Source of the DNA: Methylobacterium goesingense
Lineage (GTDB): Bacteria; Pseudomonadota; Alphaproteobacteria; Rhizobiales; Beijerinckiaceae
Reading direction: 5' to 3'
Assembly (NCBI RefSeq): GCF_022179225.1
Contig: NZ_BPQL01000061.1
Coordinates: 1 to 50,625, forward strand
DNA length: 50,625 nt
Shown: piece by piece, positions 8,339-16,520 of the stretch
How positions within the stretch are numbered: the first letter of the stretch is position 1
How the letters are laid out: each line of letters opens with the position of its first letter
The notes under the pieces: generated by a model
What the model was told of the DNA's origin: nothing
Seen by the model: only the letters and a program-made list of their open reading frames with translations
The model's database searches: none
Program-made: the position numbers and the translations under genes

Positions 8339-9067
8339 ATGGAACGCACAGGTGGGAATGCGGTGGGTTTCCGGCCGCTCTATCGGCAGGTCTACGACAC
8401 GCTGCTGCGGCGCCTCGCCGACGCGGTCTGGCAGCCGGGCCAGATCCTGCCGAGCGAGGGCGTGCTGGCGGCCGAACTCGGCGTCAGCCAGGGCACCGTC
8501 CGCAAGGCCCTCGACGCGCTGACCGCCGACAGCCTGTTGGTGCGCCGCCAGGGGCGCGGCACCTTCGTGGCCGAGCACGACGACAAGCAGAGCGTCTTCC
8601 GCTTCTTCAAGCTGCGCCCCGACGGAGCGGTCGCTGGCATCCCGACGAGCCGCGTCCTCGCGATCGCGGAGGCCGCCGCCACCCTCGACGAGCGTGATCG
8701 CCTCGCCCTCATCCGCAACGCGCGGGTGGTGCGCCTGGAGCGGGTGCGCGCCCTCGACGGGCGGGTCTGCCTCGTCGAGACCATCGCCGTCCCGGCGAAC
8801 CTGTTCCCGGGCCTTGCCGCGATGGAGCTTCCGAACACGCTCTACAGCCTCTACGCGACCCGATTCGGTATCACGATCGCCACCGCACACGAGCGCCTGA
8901 AGGCGATCGCGCTGCCCGCCGACAAGGCGGCCTTCCTCGGCCATGCACCGGGTATTCCGGTCCTCGAGGTCGACCGCGTCGCCGTCGACCTCGAGGACCG
9001 GCCGGTGGAGTGGCGTCTCTCGACCTGCCTCACCGAGGACATCCACTACGCCTCCGTCCTGCGCTGA
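8339..9067 (+). CDS. GntR-family (HutC/UTRA type) transcriptional regulator of the sulfolactate cluster
   Basis: 242-residue DNA-binding protein: winged helix-turn-helix at about residues 15-80 (LPSEGVLAAELGVSQGTVRK, then RRQGRGTFV wing) and a C-terminal UTRA ligand domain (about 95-240). Position between comC and sorA and the paired TATA-type palindromes before the exporter and suyA suggest that it represses this regulon and senses sulfolactate or a derivative (inference). The frame is open upstream to 8180, but the extra 53 codons look like non-coding leader, so I start at the ATG at 8339; no strong ribosome binding site is visible there. The 161 bp before it may carry its own promoter. Confidence 0.85.
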   Translation: MERTGGNAVGFRPLYRQVYDTLLRRLADAVWQPGQILPSEGVLAAELGVSQGTVRKALDALTADSLLVRRQGRGTFVAEHDDKQSVFRFFKLRPDGAVAGIPTSRVLAIAEAAATLDERDRLALIRNARVVRLERVRALDGRVCLVETIAVPANLFPGLAAMELPNTLYSLYATRFGITIATAHERLKAIALPADKAAFLGHAPGIPVLEVDRVAVDLEDRPVEWRLSTCLTEDIHYASVLR

Positions 9068-9104
9068 CCGCGCGGACGCCTTCAAGCCGGAGGGAGATTT
9101 CAGG

Positions 9105-10319
9105 ATGACCGAGACCGATCGAAGAACCCTGTTGCGGCAGGCCGGTGCCGGCCTGATCGCGGCCTCCGGCGCGGCCCTTGCGCCCTTCCCGGCCTGGGCC
9201 GGCGAGGCCGTCACCCTCCCCTTCGGCAACGGCGAGCGCCCGCTTGTCGCCTATCCGGGCAAGCGCCCGCTCCTCCAGATGACGGCGCGGCCGCCGCAGT
9301 TGGAAACGCCGTTCGCGGTGTTCGACGAGGGGGTGATCACGCCGAACGACGCCTTCTTCGTCCGCTACCACCTGGCCGACATCCCGACCGTGATCGATCC
9401 CGAGGCTTTCCGCCTGACGGTGTCGGGGCATGTCGACGGGCCCCTCGCCCTGACGCTGGCCGATCTGAAGGCGATGCCGGCCACCGAGATTGTGGCGGTC
9501 AACCAGTGCTCGGGCAATTCGCGCGGCTTCGTCGAGCCCCGGGTCGCCGGCGGCCAGCTCGCCAACGGGGCCATGGGCAATGCCCACTGGACCGGTGTGC
9601 CCCTCAAGGCCTTGCTCGATCGGGCGGGGGTGAAGGCTGGGGCGGTTCAGGTCGTCTTCGAGGGCCTCGACGGTCCGGTCCTCCTGGAAACCCCGGACTT
9701 CGCCAAGGCGCTCGCCATCGACCATGCCCGCGACGGTGAGGTGATGCTGGCCTGGGCTATGAACGGGCAGGACCTGCCCTGGCTCAACGGCTATCCCTTG
9801 CGCCTCGTGGTGCCGGGCTTCTACGGCACCTACTGGGTCAAGCACCTCAACGCGATCACGGTGACGGACAAGCTCTACGAGGGCTTCTGGATGAAGTCGG
9901 CCTACCGCATCCCGGACAATTCCTGCGCCTGCGTCGAACCCGGCCAGGCGCCCAAGGCCACCGTGCCCATCAACCGCTTCACCATCCGGTCCTTCCTCAC
10001 CAACCTCGCCGACGGGGCCGCGATCCGGGCTGGCCGGACGGCGTTGCGCGGCATTGCCTTCGACGGCGGCTCAGGCATCCGGGCGGTGGCGGTCTCCTCC
10101 GATGACGGACGAAGCTGGATCGATGCGAGCCTCGGCCCCGATCTCGGGCGCTATTCGTTCCGGCCCTGGACCCTGTCGGTCGACCTGCCCGCCGGTGCGC
10201 ACGTCCTCCGGGTCCGGGCGACGGGCAACGACGGCGCGACCCAGCCAATGGAGCCGCGCTGGAATCCCCCGGGCTACATGCGCAACGTCGTCGAGACCGT
10301 TCGGGTCCGAGCGGCATGA
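9105..10319 (+). CDS. sorA: Sulfite dehydrogenase, molybdopterin subunit SorA-type, Tat-exported
   Basis: 404-residue sulfite oxidase-family molybdoenzyme that oxidises sulfite to sulfate in the periplasm, passing electrons to a cytochrome c. A twin-arginine signal is at the N-terminus (DRRTLLRQAG then a hydrophobic stretch ending AWAG near residue 33). The molybdenum-ligating cysteine is Cys135 in AVNQCSGNSRGF, within the oxidoreductase molybdopterin-binding domain. The C-terminal ~120 residues form the immunoglobulin-like dimerisation domain (AVAVSSDDGRSW, GNDGATQPMEPRWNPPGYMRN). The frame is open upstream to 8943, but GGAGGGAG before the ATG at 9105 and the Tat signal fix the start. sorB follows after 11 bp. 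Confidence 0.9.
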   Translation: MTETDRRTLLRQAGAGLIAASGAALAPFPAWAGEAVTLPFGNGERPLVAYPGKRPLLQMTARPPQLETPFAVFDEGVITPNDAFFVRYHLADIPTVIDPEAFRLTVSGHVDGPLALTLADLKAMPATEIVAVNQCSGNSRGFVEPRVAGGQLANGAMGNAHWTGVPLKALLDRAGVKAGAVQVVFEGLDGPVLLETPDFAKALAIDHARDGEVMLAWAMNGQDLPWLNGYPLRLVVPGFYGTYWVKHLNAITVTDKLYEGFWMKSAYRIPDNSCACVEPGQAPKATVPINRFTIRSFLTNLADGAAIRAGRTALRGIAFDGGSGIRAVAVSSDDGRSWIDASLGPDLGRYSFRPWTLSVDLPAGAHVLRVRATGNDGATQPMEPRWNPPGYMRNVVETVRVRAA

Positions 10320-10330
10320 GGAGAGACAGG

Positions 10331-10657
10331 ATGACCGTGCGTGTGCGTCCTTTTGCGGTGGCGCTGGCCGTCGTCGGCCTGCTGCCGATTCTCCCGGCCG
10401 CTGCCGCGCCTCAGAGCTACGAGCTGCCGGAGCCGACCGCGCAACTGCGCCCGGCGCCAGATCACGAAGTCGGCCTCGCGGCGGCCGAGGCGAACTGTCA
10501 GAGCTGCCATTCGGTGGACTACATCGCGATGCAGCCGCCGGGCAAAGGCGCGGACTTCTGGGCCAGCGAAGTGACGAAAATGCGCAAAGTTTACCATGCG
10601 CCGGTCAGCGAGGCGGATGGCAAGGCCATCGCGGATTACCTCGCGGCGGCGTACTAG
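10331..10657 (+). CDS. sorB: Sulfite dehydrogenase cytochrome c subunit SorB-type
   Basis: 108-residue secreted mono-haem cytochrome c and electron acceptor of SorA. Signal peptide of about 26 residues ending AAAA, then one haem motif CQSCH at residues 56-60; a downstream Met (IAMQPP or VTKMRK) is the probable axial ligand. The start at 10331 has AGGAGAG well placed upstream; a start at 10316 would overlap the sorA stop. Small size and adjacency match known sorAB pairs. Electrons would pass on to the respiratory chain. Confidence 0.88.
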   Translation: MTVRVRPFAVALAVVGLLPILPAAAAPQSYELPEPTAQLRPAPDHEVGLAAAEANCQSCHSVDYIAMQPPGKGADFWASEVTKMRKVYHAPVSEADGKAIADYLAAAY

Positions 10658-10672
10658 ACACTGGAAGAATGA

Positions 10673-10691
10673 GCGCCGCCTCAGACGGCGC
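10673..10691 (+). terminator. Hairpin after sorB
   Basis: Stem GCGCCG / CGGCGC with a seven-base loop, 16 bases after the sorB stop. There is no T-run, so it is a weak candidate for the end of the cluster transcript. Confidence 0.35.
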
Positions 10692-10710
10692 CGAACTTGC
10701 CGGAAGGCCC

Positions 10711-10953
10711 TTACAGGATGGCGGTGATGAAAGCGGCAACCTGCGCATGAGCATTCGCGACCATTTGCGCGACCGGCTCATCGGCAAAGTAGATCCGGCT
10801 CGCCGTCAAAATCGTAGCCACCAGCCAGAAGCCGGTCACGGCCACGCTGCGTGCCCTGCGGTCGCCCGCCTGGACTGGGCTCTGGCAGCCGATCTCGACG
10901 GGCTCGCCGAAGGGATCGTAGGCCATCGCGGGGCTGTCGGAACGCTTGCTCAT
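10711..10953 (-). CDS. Small single-helix membrane protein, unknown
   Basis: 80-residue reading frame starting MSKRSDSPAMAYDPFG, with a Pro/Asp-rich N-terminus, a basic patch (GDRRARS) and one hydrophobic helix (about residues 37-55). I do not recognise a family. No clear ribosome binding site precedes the ATG at 10953, and the frame stays open upstream to 11076, so the start is uncertain. It lies between sorB and the YeiH-type gene on the opposite strand and fills an otherwise empty 430-bp gap. Confidence 0.4.
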   Translation of the reverse strand: MSKRSDSPAMAYDPFGEPVEIGCQSPVQAGDRRARSVAVTGFWLVATILTASRIYFADEPVAQMVANAHAQVAAFITAIL

Positions 10954-11087
10954 GGAGGTGAATGTCGCGCTTCGGCCGCCCGCGATCAATGGACGGGACT
11001 TGCGAAGATTCAGGCCGAGAGAGAGTTTTATTCTCGCGGTTATGTCCGTAAGAGAAGTTCCTTCCGATCGGCGCATGGGACGTCCGC

Positions 11088-12173
11088 ATGAGCGTCAAGA
11101 GCATTTCCACCACCGCCGCCGAAGCGGATAAGCCAAGGGTCGCGAGCGGCCGGATCGGCTCGCTCCTGCCCGGCATCCTCGTCTGCCTTGCGGTCACGGT
11201 GGTGGCCATCGCCGTGCAGGCCCTGGAGGAGCGCGCCACGGGACACCCCTATGTCGAGGCGCTGGTCATCGCGATCCTGCTGGGGATCGCACTTCGCACC
11301 CTGTGGAGCCCCGGTGAGCGCTTCCGGGCCGGGATCGCGTTCTCGGCCAAGCAGGTGCTCGAACTCGCCGTCACCCTGCTCGGTGCCTCGATCAGCCTCG
11401 GCGCCATCGTCGCCTCCGGCACGAGCCTCCTCGTCGGCATCGTCGCCACGGTGGTGCTGGCGATCGTGGCCAGCTACGCCATCTGCCGGCTGCTGGGCCT
11501 GCCGCCCCGGATGGCGATTCTGGTGGCCTGTGGCAACGCCATCTGCGGCAACTCGGCCATCGCCGCGGTGGCACCGGTGATCGGGGCCGACAGCAAGGAC
11601 GTGGTGGCCGCCATCGCCTTCACGGCGGTGCTCGGCGTGCTGATGGTGCTGGGCCTGCCGCTGTTCGTCCCCCTCGTCGGCCTGTCCGAGCATCAGTACG
11701 GCACCCTGGCGGGCCTCACCGTCTACGCGGTGCCGCAGGTGCTCGCCGCCACAGTGCCGGTCGGCATCCTGGCGACCCAGGTCGGCACCCTGGTCAAGCT
11801 CGTGCGTGTCCTGATGCTCGGACCCGTCGTGGTGGCGTTCTCGTTCATCGCGCCATACCTGCCGGCGGAGGGCGGCTCGGCCAAGGGCCGACCGGGGCGC
11901 CTCGGCTTCTTCAAGATCGTGCCCTGGTTCATCCTCGGCTTCCTGGCGCTGGCGACCCTGCGCTCGATCGGGCTCGTCCCGGATGCGGCCTCCCAGCCGG
12001 TGACGCGGGTGGCGGGTCTCCTCACCGTGGTGTCGATGGCGGCCCTTGGTCTCGGCGTCGACGTGCGGGTGCTGGCGCGGGTCGGCGGCCGGGTCACCCT
12101 GGCGGTGACGGGTTCGCTCGTCGTCCTCCTCCTCGTCAGCCTGTCGCTGATCTGGGCCTTGGGGATCACCTGA
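11088..12173 (+). CDS. YeiH/UPF0324-family putative sulfate exporter
   Basis: 361-residue membrane protein with about ten hydrophobic helices, of the YeiH family, often annotated as putative sulfate exporter. Recognisable blocks are YVEALVIAILLGIALRT, AVTLLGASISLGAI and the conserved ACGNAICGNSAIAAVAPVI segment. Location right after sorAB points to handling of sulfate or sulfite from sulfolactate breakdown. The role is not obvious, because SorA is predicted to work in the periplasm and would release sulfate outside the membrane already. No palindromic operator of the TCTTATATAAGA type is seen upstream, so it may be regulated separately. Confidence 0.82.
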   Translation: MSVKSISTTAAEADKPRVASGRIGSLLPGILVCLAVTVVAIAVQALEERATGHPYVEALVIAILLGIALRTLWSPGERFRAGIAFSAKQVLELAVTLLGASISLGAIVASGTSLLVGIVATVVLAIVASYAICRLLGLPPRMAILVACGNAICGNSAIAAVAPVIGADSKDVVAAIAFTAVLGVLMVLGLPLFVPLVGLSEHQYGTLAGLTVYAVPQVLAATVPVGILATQVGTLVKLVRVLMLGPVVVAFSFIAPYLPAEGGSAKGRPGRLGFFKIVPWFILGFLALATLRSIGLVPDAASQPVTRVAGLLTVVSMAALGLGVDVRVLARVGGRVTLAVTGSLVVLLLVSLSLIWALGIT

Positions 12174-12193
12174 GTCCCGGCGGACGGGTACCT

Positions 12194-12901
12194 TCAGCGC
12201 GCCGTGAGGCGCTCGGGAAGGCCGTGGAGGGTTCCGCCGGGTATCGGGGCGGGACCGGGCTGAAAAGCCCGCAGGAACGTGTCGATCGTTCGGCACAGGG
12301 TCTCGCGCTTGATGTGCGTGAGTTCCGGCCGCTCGATCCCGAAGGTCGCCCGGTCCAGGGGCGGTATGATCGCGACGTTGACGAAGTAGTCCGCCGCGAA
12401 GCGCAGGTCGTCGACCGCGATGTCACCGCGCTTCACGCCGAGGGCGAGGCTCTGCTCGATCAGGATCGAGATGCGGGCATGCCCGAAATCATGGAGCGTG
12501 CGGGCAAATTCGGGGAACCGGACGGCCTCCGCGGCGGCGATGCGGCGCAGGGCGATGCAGGAAGGCGTGATCGCCGCCGTCAGGACCGCGTGGGCGATGC
12601 GGTAGAGGCACTCGGCCGTGGAGCCGCCCAGGGCGGCCTCCATCTCGACGCGCGGCATGTGGGTTTCGATGAAGCGCAGGCAGGACGCCTCGAACAGGTC
12701 CGCCTTCGAGGTGAACTTCGTGTAGACGGTCTTCTTGGAGGCGCCCGCCGCCGCCGCGATGGCGTCGACGCTGGCCGCCTCGAAGCCGTCCGCGAGGAAA
12801 ATCGGGATCGCCGCGTCGATGATTCGGCGCGTGGCCTCACCCTCCGTGCCGCGGCGTGGGCGCCCAACGCGCCTGGGCGGATGCGCTTCCTCGATCGCCA
12901 A
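12194..12901 (-). CDS. TetR-family transcriptional regulator
   Basis: 235-residue regulator with an N-terminal TetR helix-turn-helix at about residues 24-70 (RIIDAAIPIFLADGF, VDAIAAAAGASKKTVYTKF) and a variable ligand-binding C-terminal domain resembling the AcrR/TetR_C type. It starts with TTG at 12901; no ATG or GTG fits, and GGGAGG lies seven bases upstream, so the TTG is likely genuine. It ends convergently 20 bp from the YeiH-type gene. Target unknown; the neighbouring exporter is transcribed toward it and need not be under its control. Confidence 0.85.
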   Translation of the reverse strand: MAIEEAHPPRRVGRPRRGTEGEATRRIIDAAIPIFLADGFEAASVDAIAAAAGASKKTVYTKFTSKADLFEASCLRFIETHMPRVEMEAALGGSTAECLYRIAHAVLTAAITPSCIALRRIAAAEAVRFPEFARTLHDFGHARISILIEQSLALGVKRGDIAVDDLRFAADYFVNVAIIPPLDRATFGIERPELTHIKRETLCRTIDTFLRAFQPGPAPIPGGTLHGLPERLTAR

Positions 12902-12989
12902 TCCGCACCTCCCGCCCGTGTGCGGGCGAGTTTCACACCCGCTCGGCCCCGGCGCAACCTGTACTCTTGGGGGGAGGCGATGCGGTGCA

Positions 12990-14129
12990 TTATGCGGCGG
13001 GGCGTGCCAGCACGCCGCCGGTGGTGGGCGCGCGCACCCCGGTGGTCGACGGAAAGGTGATCGGCAGACCCTTCAGCGAGCGCACCGCGAGATGCGCGAA
13101 GGCCTGGGCCTCGAGATAGGCCGAGGACCAGCCGATGGCGTCGGCGGTCGTGATCTCGGCGCGCAGGTGGTAGTTCAGGAGGCGCACGAGTTCGCCGTTG
13201 CGCGCGCCGCCCCCGGCCACGATCCAGCGGGCCGGGATCTCGGGGGCGTGGTCGAGGGCGCGCGCCACCGCGCGGGCCGTGAAGGCGGTGAGCGTCGCCG
13301 CGCCGTCCTCCGTGGAAAGCTGGCCCGCGAGCTTGTGGGAGAACCAGTTCCGGTCCAGCGATTTCGGCGGGCGCCGCGCGAAGAACGGGTGGATCAGAAG
13401 CCAGGCCAGCAGGGGCTCGTCGGGGCGACCCCGGGCGGCGGTGCGGCCACCGTCGTCGAGGGGGCGGCCGGTGCGCTCGCGCATCCAGTCGTCGATCAGC
13501 GCGTTGCCGGGGCCGGTGTCGAAGGCGATGACGTCGCCGTTGGCCGACAGGATGGTGGCGTTGGCGACCCCGCCGATGTTGAGGATGCCGAGCGCCCCCT
13601 CGAAGCCGGAGGCGCGGGCCAGCGCCTGGTGGAACACCGGCACCAGCGGCGCCCCCTGCCCGCCCGCCAGCACGTCGGCGTGGCGCAGGTCCGAGACCAC
13701 CGGAATGCCGAGACGCTGGGCGAGAGCCGCGCCGTCGCCGATCTGCACGCTCATGCGCTGGTCCGGCCGGTGCACCACGGTCTGGCCATGGAAGCCGACC
13801 ACGTCGATGTCGGCGGGCGTCAGGCCGTTGTCGGAAAGGAAGCTCTCCACCGCCTCCGCATGGGCGGCGGTGACGAAGGCTTCCGCCGTGACGAGGCAGC
13901 CCGGCCGGTCCTCGCGGGCGACGATCCCTTCCGCATCGACCAGCGCTTGGCGCAGCAGCGCCCGGTCTTCGTCCGCGTAGCCTCGGTAGCCGGTGGGCCC
14001 GAGGGGTTCGAGGTACCCGTTCTGGCTCTGGACCACCCGCACGGTCTCGCCGTCGGTCTCGATCAGCGCCACGTCGACGCCGTCGAGGGAGGTGCCGCTC
14101 ATCAGTCCGATCGCGCGCATCATCGTCAT
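12990..14129 (-). CDS. anmK: Anhydro-N-acetylmuramic acid kinase
   Basis: 379-residue cytoplasmic sugar kinase of the AnmK family, which hydrolyses the 1,6-anhydro ring and phosphorylates recycled anhydroMurNAc in peptidoglycan turnover. The N-terminus carries the ATP-binding [18 protein letters not shown] motif. Other family blocks are [37 protein letters not shown] and the C-terminal [15 protein letters not shown] segment. The start at 14129 has GGAGGG upstream. It is divergent from tyrS across 134 bp, an arrangement common in alphaproteobacteria. Confidence 0.95.
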   Translation of the reverse strand: MTMMRAIGLMSGTSLDGVDVALIETDGETVRVVQSQNGYLEPLGPTGYRGYADEDRALLRQALVDAEGIVAREDRPGCLVTAEAFVTAAHAEAVESFLSDNGLTPADIDVVGFHGQTVVHRPDQRMSVQIGDGAALAQRLGIPVVSDLRHADVLAGGQGAPLVPVFHQALARASGFEGALGILNIGGVANATILSANGDVIAFDTGPGNALIDDWMRERTGRPLDDGGRTAARGRPDEPLLAWLLIHPFFARRPPKSLDRNWFSHKLAGQLSTEDGAATLTAFTARAVARALDHAPEIPARWIVAGGGARNGELVRLLNYHLRAEITTADAIGWSSAYLEAQAFAHLAVRSLKGLPITFPSTTGVRAPTTGGVLARPAA

Positions 14130-14263
14130 GGTGCCCTCCCCGGGCGTACATGCCCGTGCCTTCCGCCCGCAGCCCTGCTAAGGAGCCGCCCATATCCCGT
14201 GCGGTGCTATCACGCGGCCTCCGAGCCTGTCGCGCGCCGCGATCCTTTAGACCGGAACCGCGC

Positions 14264-15550
14264 ATGTCCTCCGACGTCACCCAGGCCGCCCCCTTCCAGC
14301 CCCGCTCCGACTTCCTGCGGGTGCTCACCGAGCGCGGCTATATCCACCAGGGCTCGGATCTGGCCGGCATCGACGCGGCCGCGCTGGAAGGCCGGCTGAC
14401 GGCCTATGTGGGCTACGATTGCACGGCGGCCTCGCTCCATGTCGGCCACCTCCTGTCGATCATGATGCTGCACTGGCTCCAGGCCACGGGGGGCACGCCC
14501 ATCACCCTGATGGGCGGCGGCACCACGCGGGTCGGCGACCCCTCGGGCCGCGACGAATCGCGAAAGATCCTCACCCTGGAGCAGATCGAGGAGAACAAGG
14601 TCGGCATCCAGAAGACCTTTTCGCGATTTCTGGCGTTCGAGGGTGCCGCCAACGCGGCGACCATGGTCGACAACGCCGAGTGGCTGACGAAGCTGAACTA
14701 CATCGAGATGCTGCGCGACATCGGGCGCCACTTCTCGGTGAACCGGATGATGTCGATGGACAGCGTCCGCATGCGCCTGGAGCGCGACCAGGAGCTCTCG
14801 TTCCTGGAATTCAACTACATGATCCTGCAATCCTACGACTTCGTGGAGCTGAACCGCCGCTACGGTTGCGTGCTCCAGATGGGCGGCTCGGACCAGTGGG
14901 GCAACATCGTCAACGGCATCGATCTCGGCCGCCGCATGGGCACGCCGCAGCTCTACGGGCTGACCTGCCCCCTCCTGACCACGGCGTCCGGCGCCAAGAT
15001 GGGCAAGACCGCCGCCGGCGCGGTCTGGCTCGATGCCGGTTTCCTCAGCCCGTACGCGTACTGGCAGTTCTGGCGCAACACCGAGGACGCGGATGTGGGC
15101 CGCTTCCTGAAGCTGTTCACCCTGCTGCCGATGGGCGAGATCGCCCGCCTCGAAGCGCTTGCCGGCGCCGAGATCAACGAGGCCAAGCGGGTGCTGGCCA
15201 CCGAGGCCACCGCCCTGATGCACGGCCGCGAGGCGGCGGACGCCGCCGCCGAGACCGCGCGCAAGACCTTCGTGGAGGGCACGGTGGCGCAGGACCTGCC
15301 GAGCATCACGGTCTCGGCCGACCTGCTGGAGGCCGGCCTCGGCGTGCTCTCGGCCTTCGGGCCGGACTACGCCAAGCTCCTGCCCTCCACCAGCGAGGGA
15401 CGCCGCCAGATCAAGAGCGGGGGCTTGCGCGTCAACGACGTGCCGGTGACGGACGAGCGTGCCGTACTGCGCAAAGCCGACCTCACGGCGGACGGGGTCA
15501 TCAAGCTCTCGTTCGGCCGCAAGAAGCACATGCTGGTGCGCGTGGGCTGA
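14264..15550 (+). CDS. tyrS: Tyrosyl-tRNA synthetase
   Basis: 428-residue class I aminoacyl-tRNA synthetase charging tRNA-Tyr. The HIGH-type motif appears as HVGHLL at about residues 60-65, the [15 protein letters not shown] tyrosine/ATP pocket in the middle, and the KMSKS-type loop as KMGKT. The C-terminal ~65 residues are an S4-like RNA-binding domain ([20 protein letters not shown]). The frame is open upstream to 14150, but the extra residues are leader sequence; the ATG at 14264 begins the conserved protein. Confidence 0.96.
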   Translation: MSSDVTQAAPFQPRSDFLRVLTERGYIHQGSDLAGIDAAALEGRLTAYVGYDCTAASLHVGHLLSIMMLHWLQATGGTPITLMGGGTTRVGDPSGRDESRKILTLEQIEENKVGIQKTFSRFLAFEGAANAATMVDNAEWLTKLNYIEMLRDIGRHFSVNRMMSMDSVRMRLERDQELSFLEFNYMILQSYDFVELNRRYGCVLQMGGSDQWGNIVNGIDLGRRMGTPQLYGLTCPLLTTASGAKMGKTAAGAVWLDAGFLSPYAYWQFWRNTEDADVGRFLKLFTLLPMGEIARLEALAGAEINEAKRVLATEATALMHGREAADAAAETARKTFVEGTVAQDLPSITVSADLLEAGLGVLSAFGPDYAKLLPSTSEGRRQIKSGGLRVNDVPVTDERAVLRKADLTADGVIKLSFGRKKHMLVRVG

Positions 15551-15556
15551 GGCGCG

Positions 15557-15579
15557 TCCCCTCCCCGCAAGGGGGAGGA
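15557..15579. repeat. CTCCCC-GCAA-GGGGAG type hairpin, copy 1
   Basis: Intergenic palindrome of a CCCTCCCC arm, GCAA loop and GGGGGAGG arm between convergent tyrS and the thioesterase gene. Close relatives occur at 20266-20292 and 43162-43189, so it belongs to a dispersed extragenic hairpin family. Here it could end both transcripts. Confidence 0.6.
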
Positions 15580-15594
15580 GAGCCGCGCCGCGTT

Positions 15595-16035
15595 TCACCG
15601 CGCGGGCGGAATTGCGTAGGTGCCGGTGGCGTGGCAGACGAGCGGCCCGCCCTCCGGCCCCGTGATGTGGACCTCGCCGACCGCGAGGCGCTTGCCGAGC
15701 TTGAGCAGGCGCGCGGTGCCGATGAGCCCGGAAGGCCCCGGCTTGCGCAGGAAGTTGAAGGTCAGGCTCGTGGTGACGGCGAGCGCCACCGGGCCGAGGC
15801 TCGCCAGGATCGCCGCGTAGAGGGCGTAATCGGCCAAAGCCATCATCGACGGCCCCGAGACCGTACCGCCCGGGCGCAGGTGGCGTTCGTGGTGGTCCAT
15901 CCGCATCCGGGCGAGCCCGGGGCCGACCTCGACGAGGTGATAGGTCTTGCCCCCGGCCGCCATCTGCGGAAACGCCGATTCGAGGAACGCCACGGTCTCG
16001 GGCAGCGACAGGCTCTGGGGCAGGGTCTCGGACAT
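15595..16035 (-). CDS. PaaI-family hotdog-fold thioesterase
   Basis: 146-residue hotdog-fold protein of the PaaI/YbgC type, expected to hydrolyse acyl- or aryl-CoA thioesters. The PaaI core is visible as HHERHLRPGGTVSGPSMMALADYALYAAI, where the central helix and the catalytic Asp/Gly region lie (split here: RPGGTVSGPSMMALAD, then YALYAAI), followed by TTSLTFNFLRKP. Substrate unknown. Divergent from the CoA-binding protein gene 59 bp away. Confidence 0.85.
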   Translation of the reverse strand: MSETLPQSLSLPETVAFLESAFPQMAAGGKTYHLVEVGPGLARMRMDHHERHLRPGGTVSGPSMMALADYALYAAILASLGPVALAVTTSLTFNFLRKPGPSGLIGTARLLKLGKRLAVGEVHITGPEGGPLVCHATGTYAIPPAR

Positions 16036-16094
16036 GGTGGGGGGGGCTCCGGCTCACCTTGCGGCACGGCCGTTCCTGCCCGACAAGATGGGGG

Positions 16095-16520
16095 ATGCGC
16101 CAGTCCCACGATGCCTACGATCCCGCCCTGATCCGCCGGGTGCTCGCCGAGACCCGGACCATCGCCCTCGTCGGCGCCTCGGCCAACCCGGCCCGGCCGA
16201 GCCACCACGTCATGGACTTCCTGCTGGCGCGCGGCTACCGCGTGATCCCGGTCAATCCCGGGCTGGCCGGGCAGACGCTGCTGGGCCAGCCCGTGGTCGC
16301 GCGTCTCGCCGATTTGAGCGAGCCCGTCGACATGGTCGAGATCTTTCGCGGTTCGGACGCGGCGGGTGGCGTGGTGGACGAGGCCCTCGCCCTCGCGCCG
16401 CCGCCGCGTTTCATCTGGATGCAGATCGGGGTGCGGGATGATGCGGCGGCGGCGCGGGCGGAGGCGAAGGGGTGTGTCGTGGTGATGGATCGGTGTCCGA
16501 AGATTGAGATTTTTCGTTAG
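16095..16520 (+). CDS. CoA-binding protein (YccU-like, Rossmann fold)
   Basis: 141-residue single-domain protein of the CoA_binding_2 family. Characteristic segments are IALVGASANPARPSHHVM (nucleotide-binding start), GYRVIPVNPGLAGQ and DMVEIFRGSD, ending with VMDRCPKIE. Biochemical role unknown in bacteria; the fold is that of the succinyl-CoA synthetase alpha N-terminus. The start at 16095 is preferred over 16059 because conserved sequence begins soon after. The gene abuts the AT-rich island, and its last codons drift to A/T-rich use. Confidence 0.85.
   Translation: MRQSHDAYDPALIRRVLAETRTIALVGASANPARPSHHVMDFLLARGYRVIPVNPGLAGQTLLGQPVVARLADLSEPVDMVEIFRGSDAAGGVVDEALALAPPPRFIWMQIGVRDDAAAARAEAKGCVVVMDRCPKIEIFR

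Noticed and set aside
14210..16057. 615-residue minus-strand open frame across tyrS
   Set aside because: It covers the coding strand complement of tyrS and runs out of frame through the thioesterase gene; low-complexity shadow.
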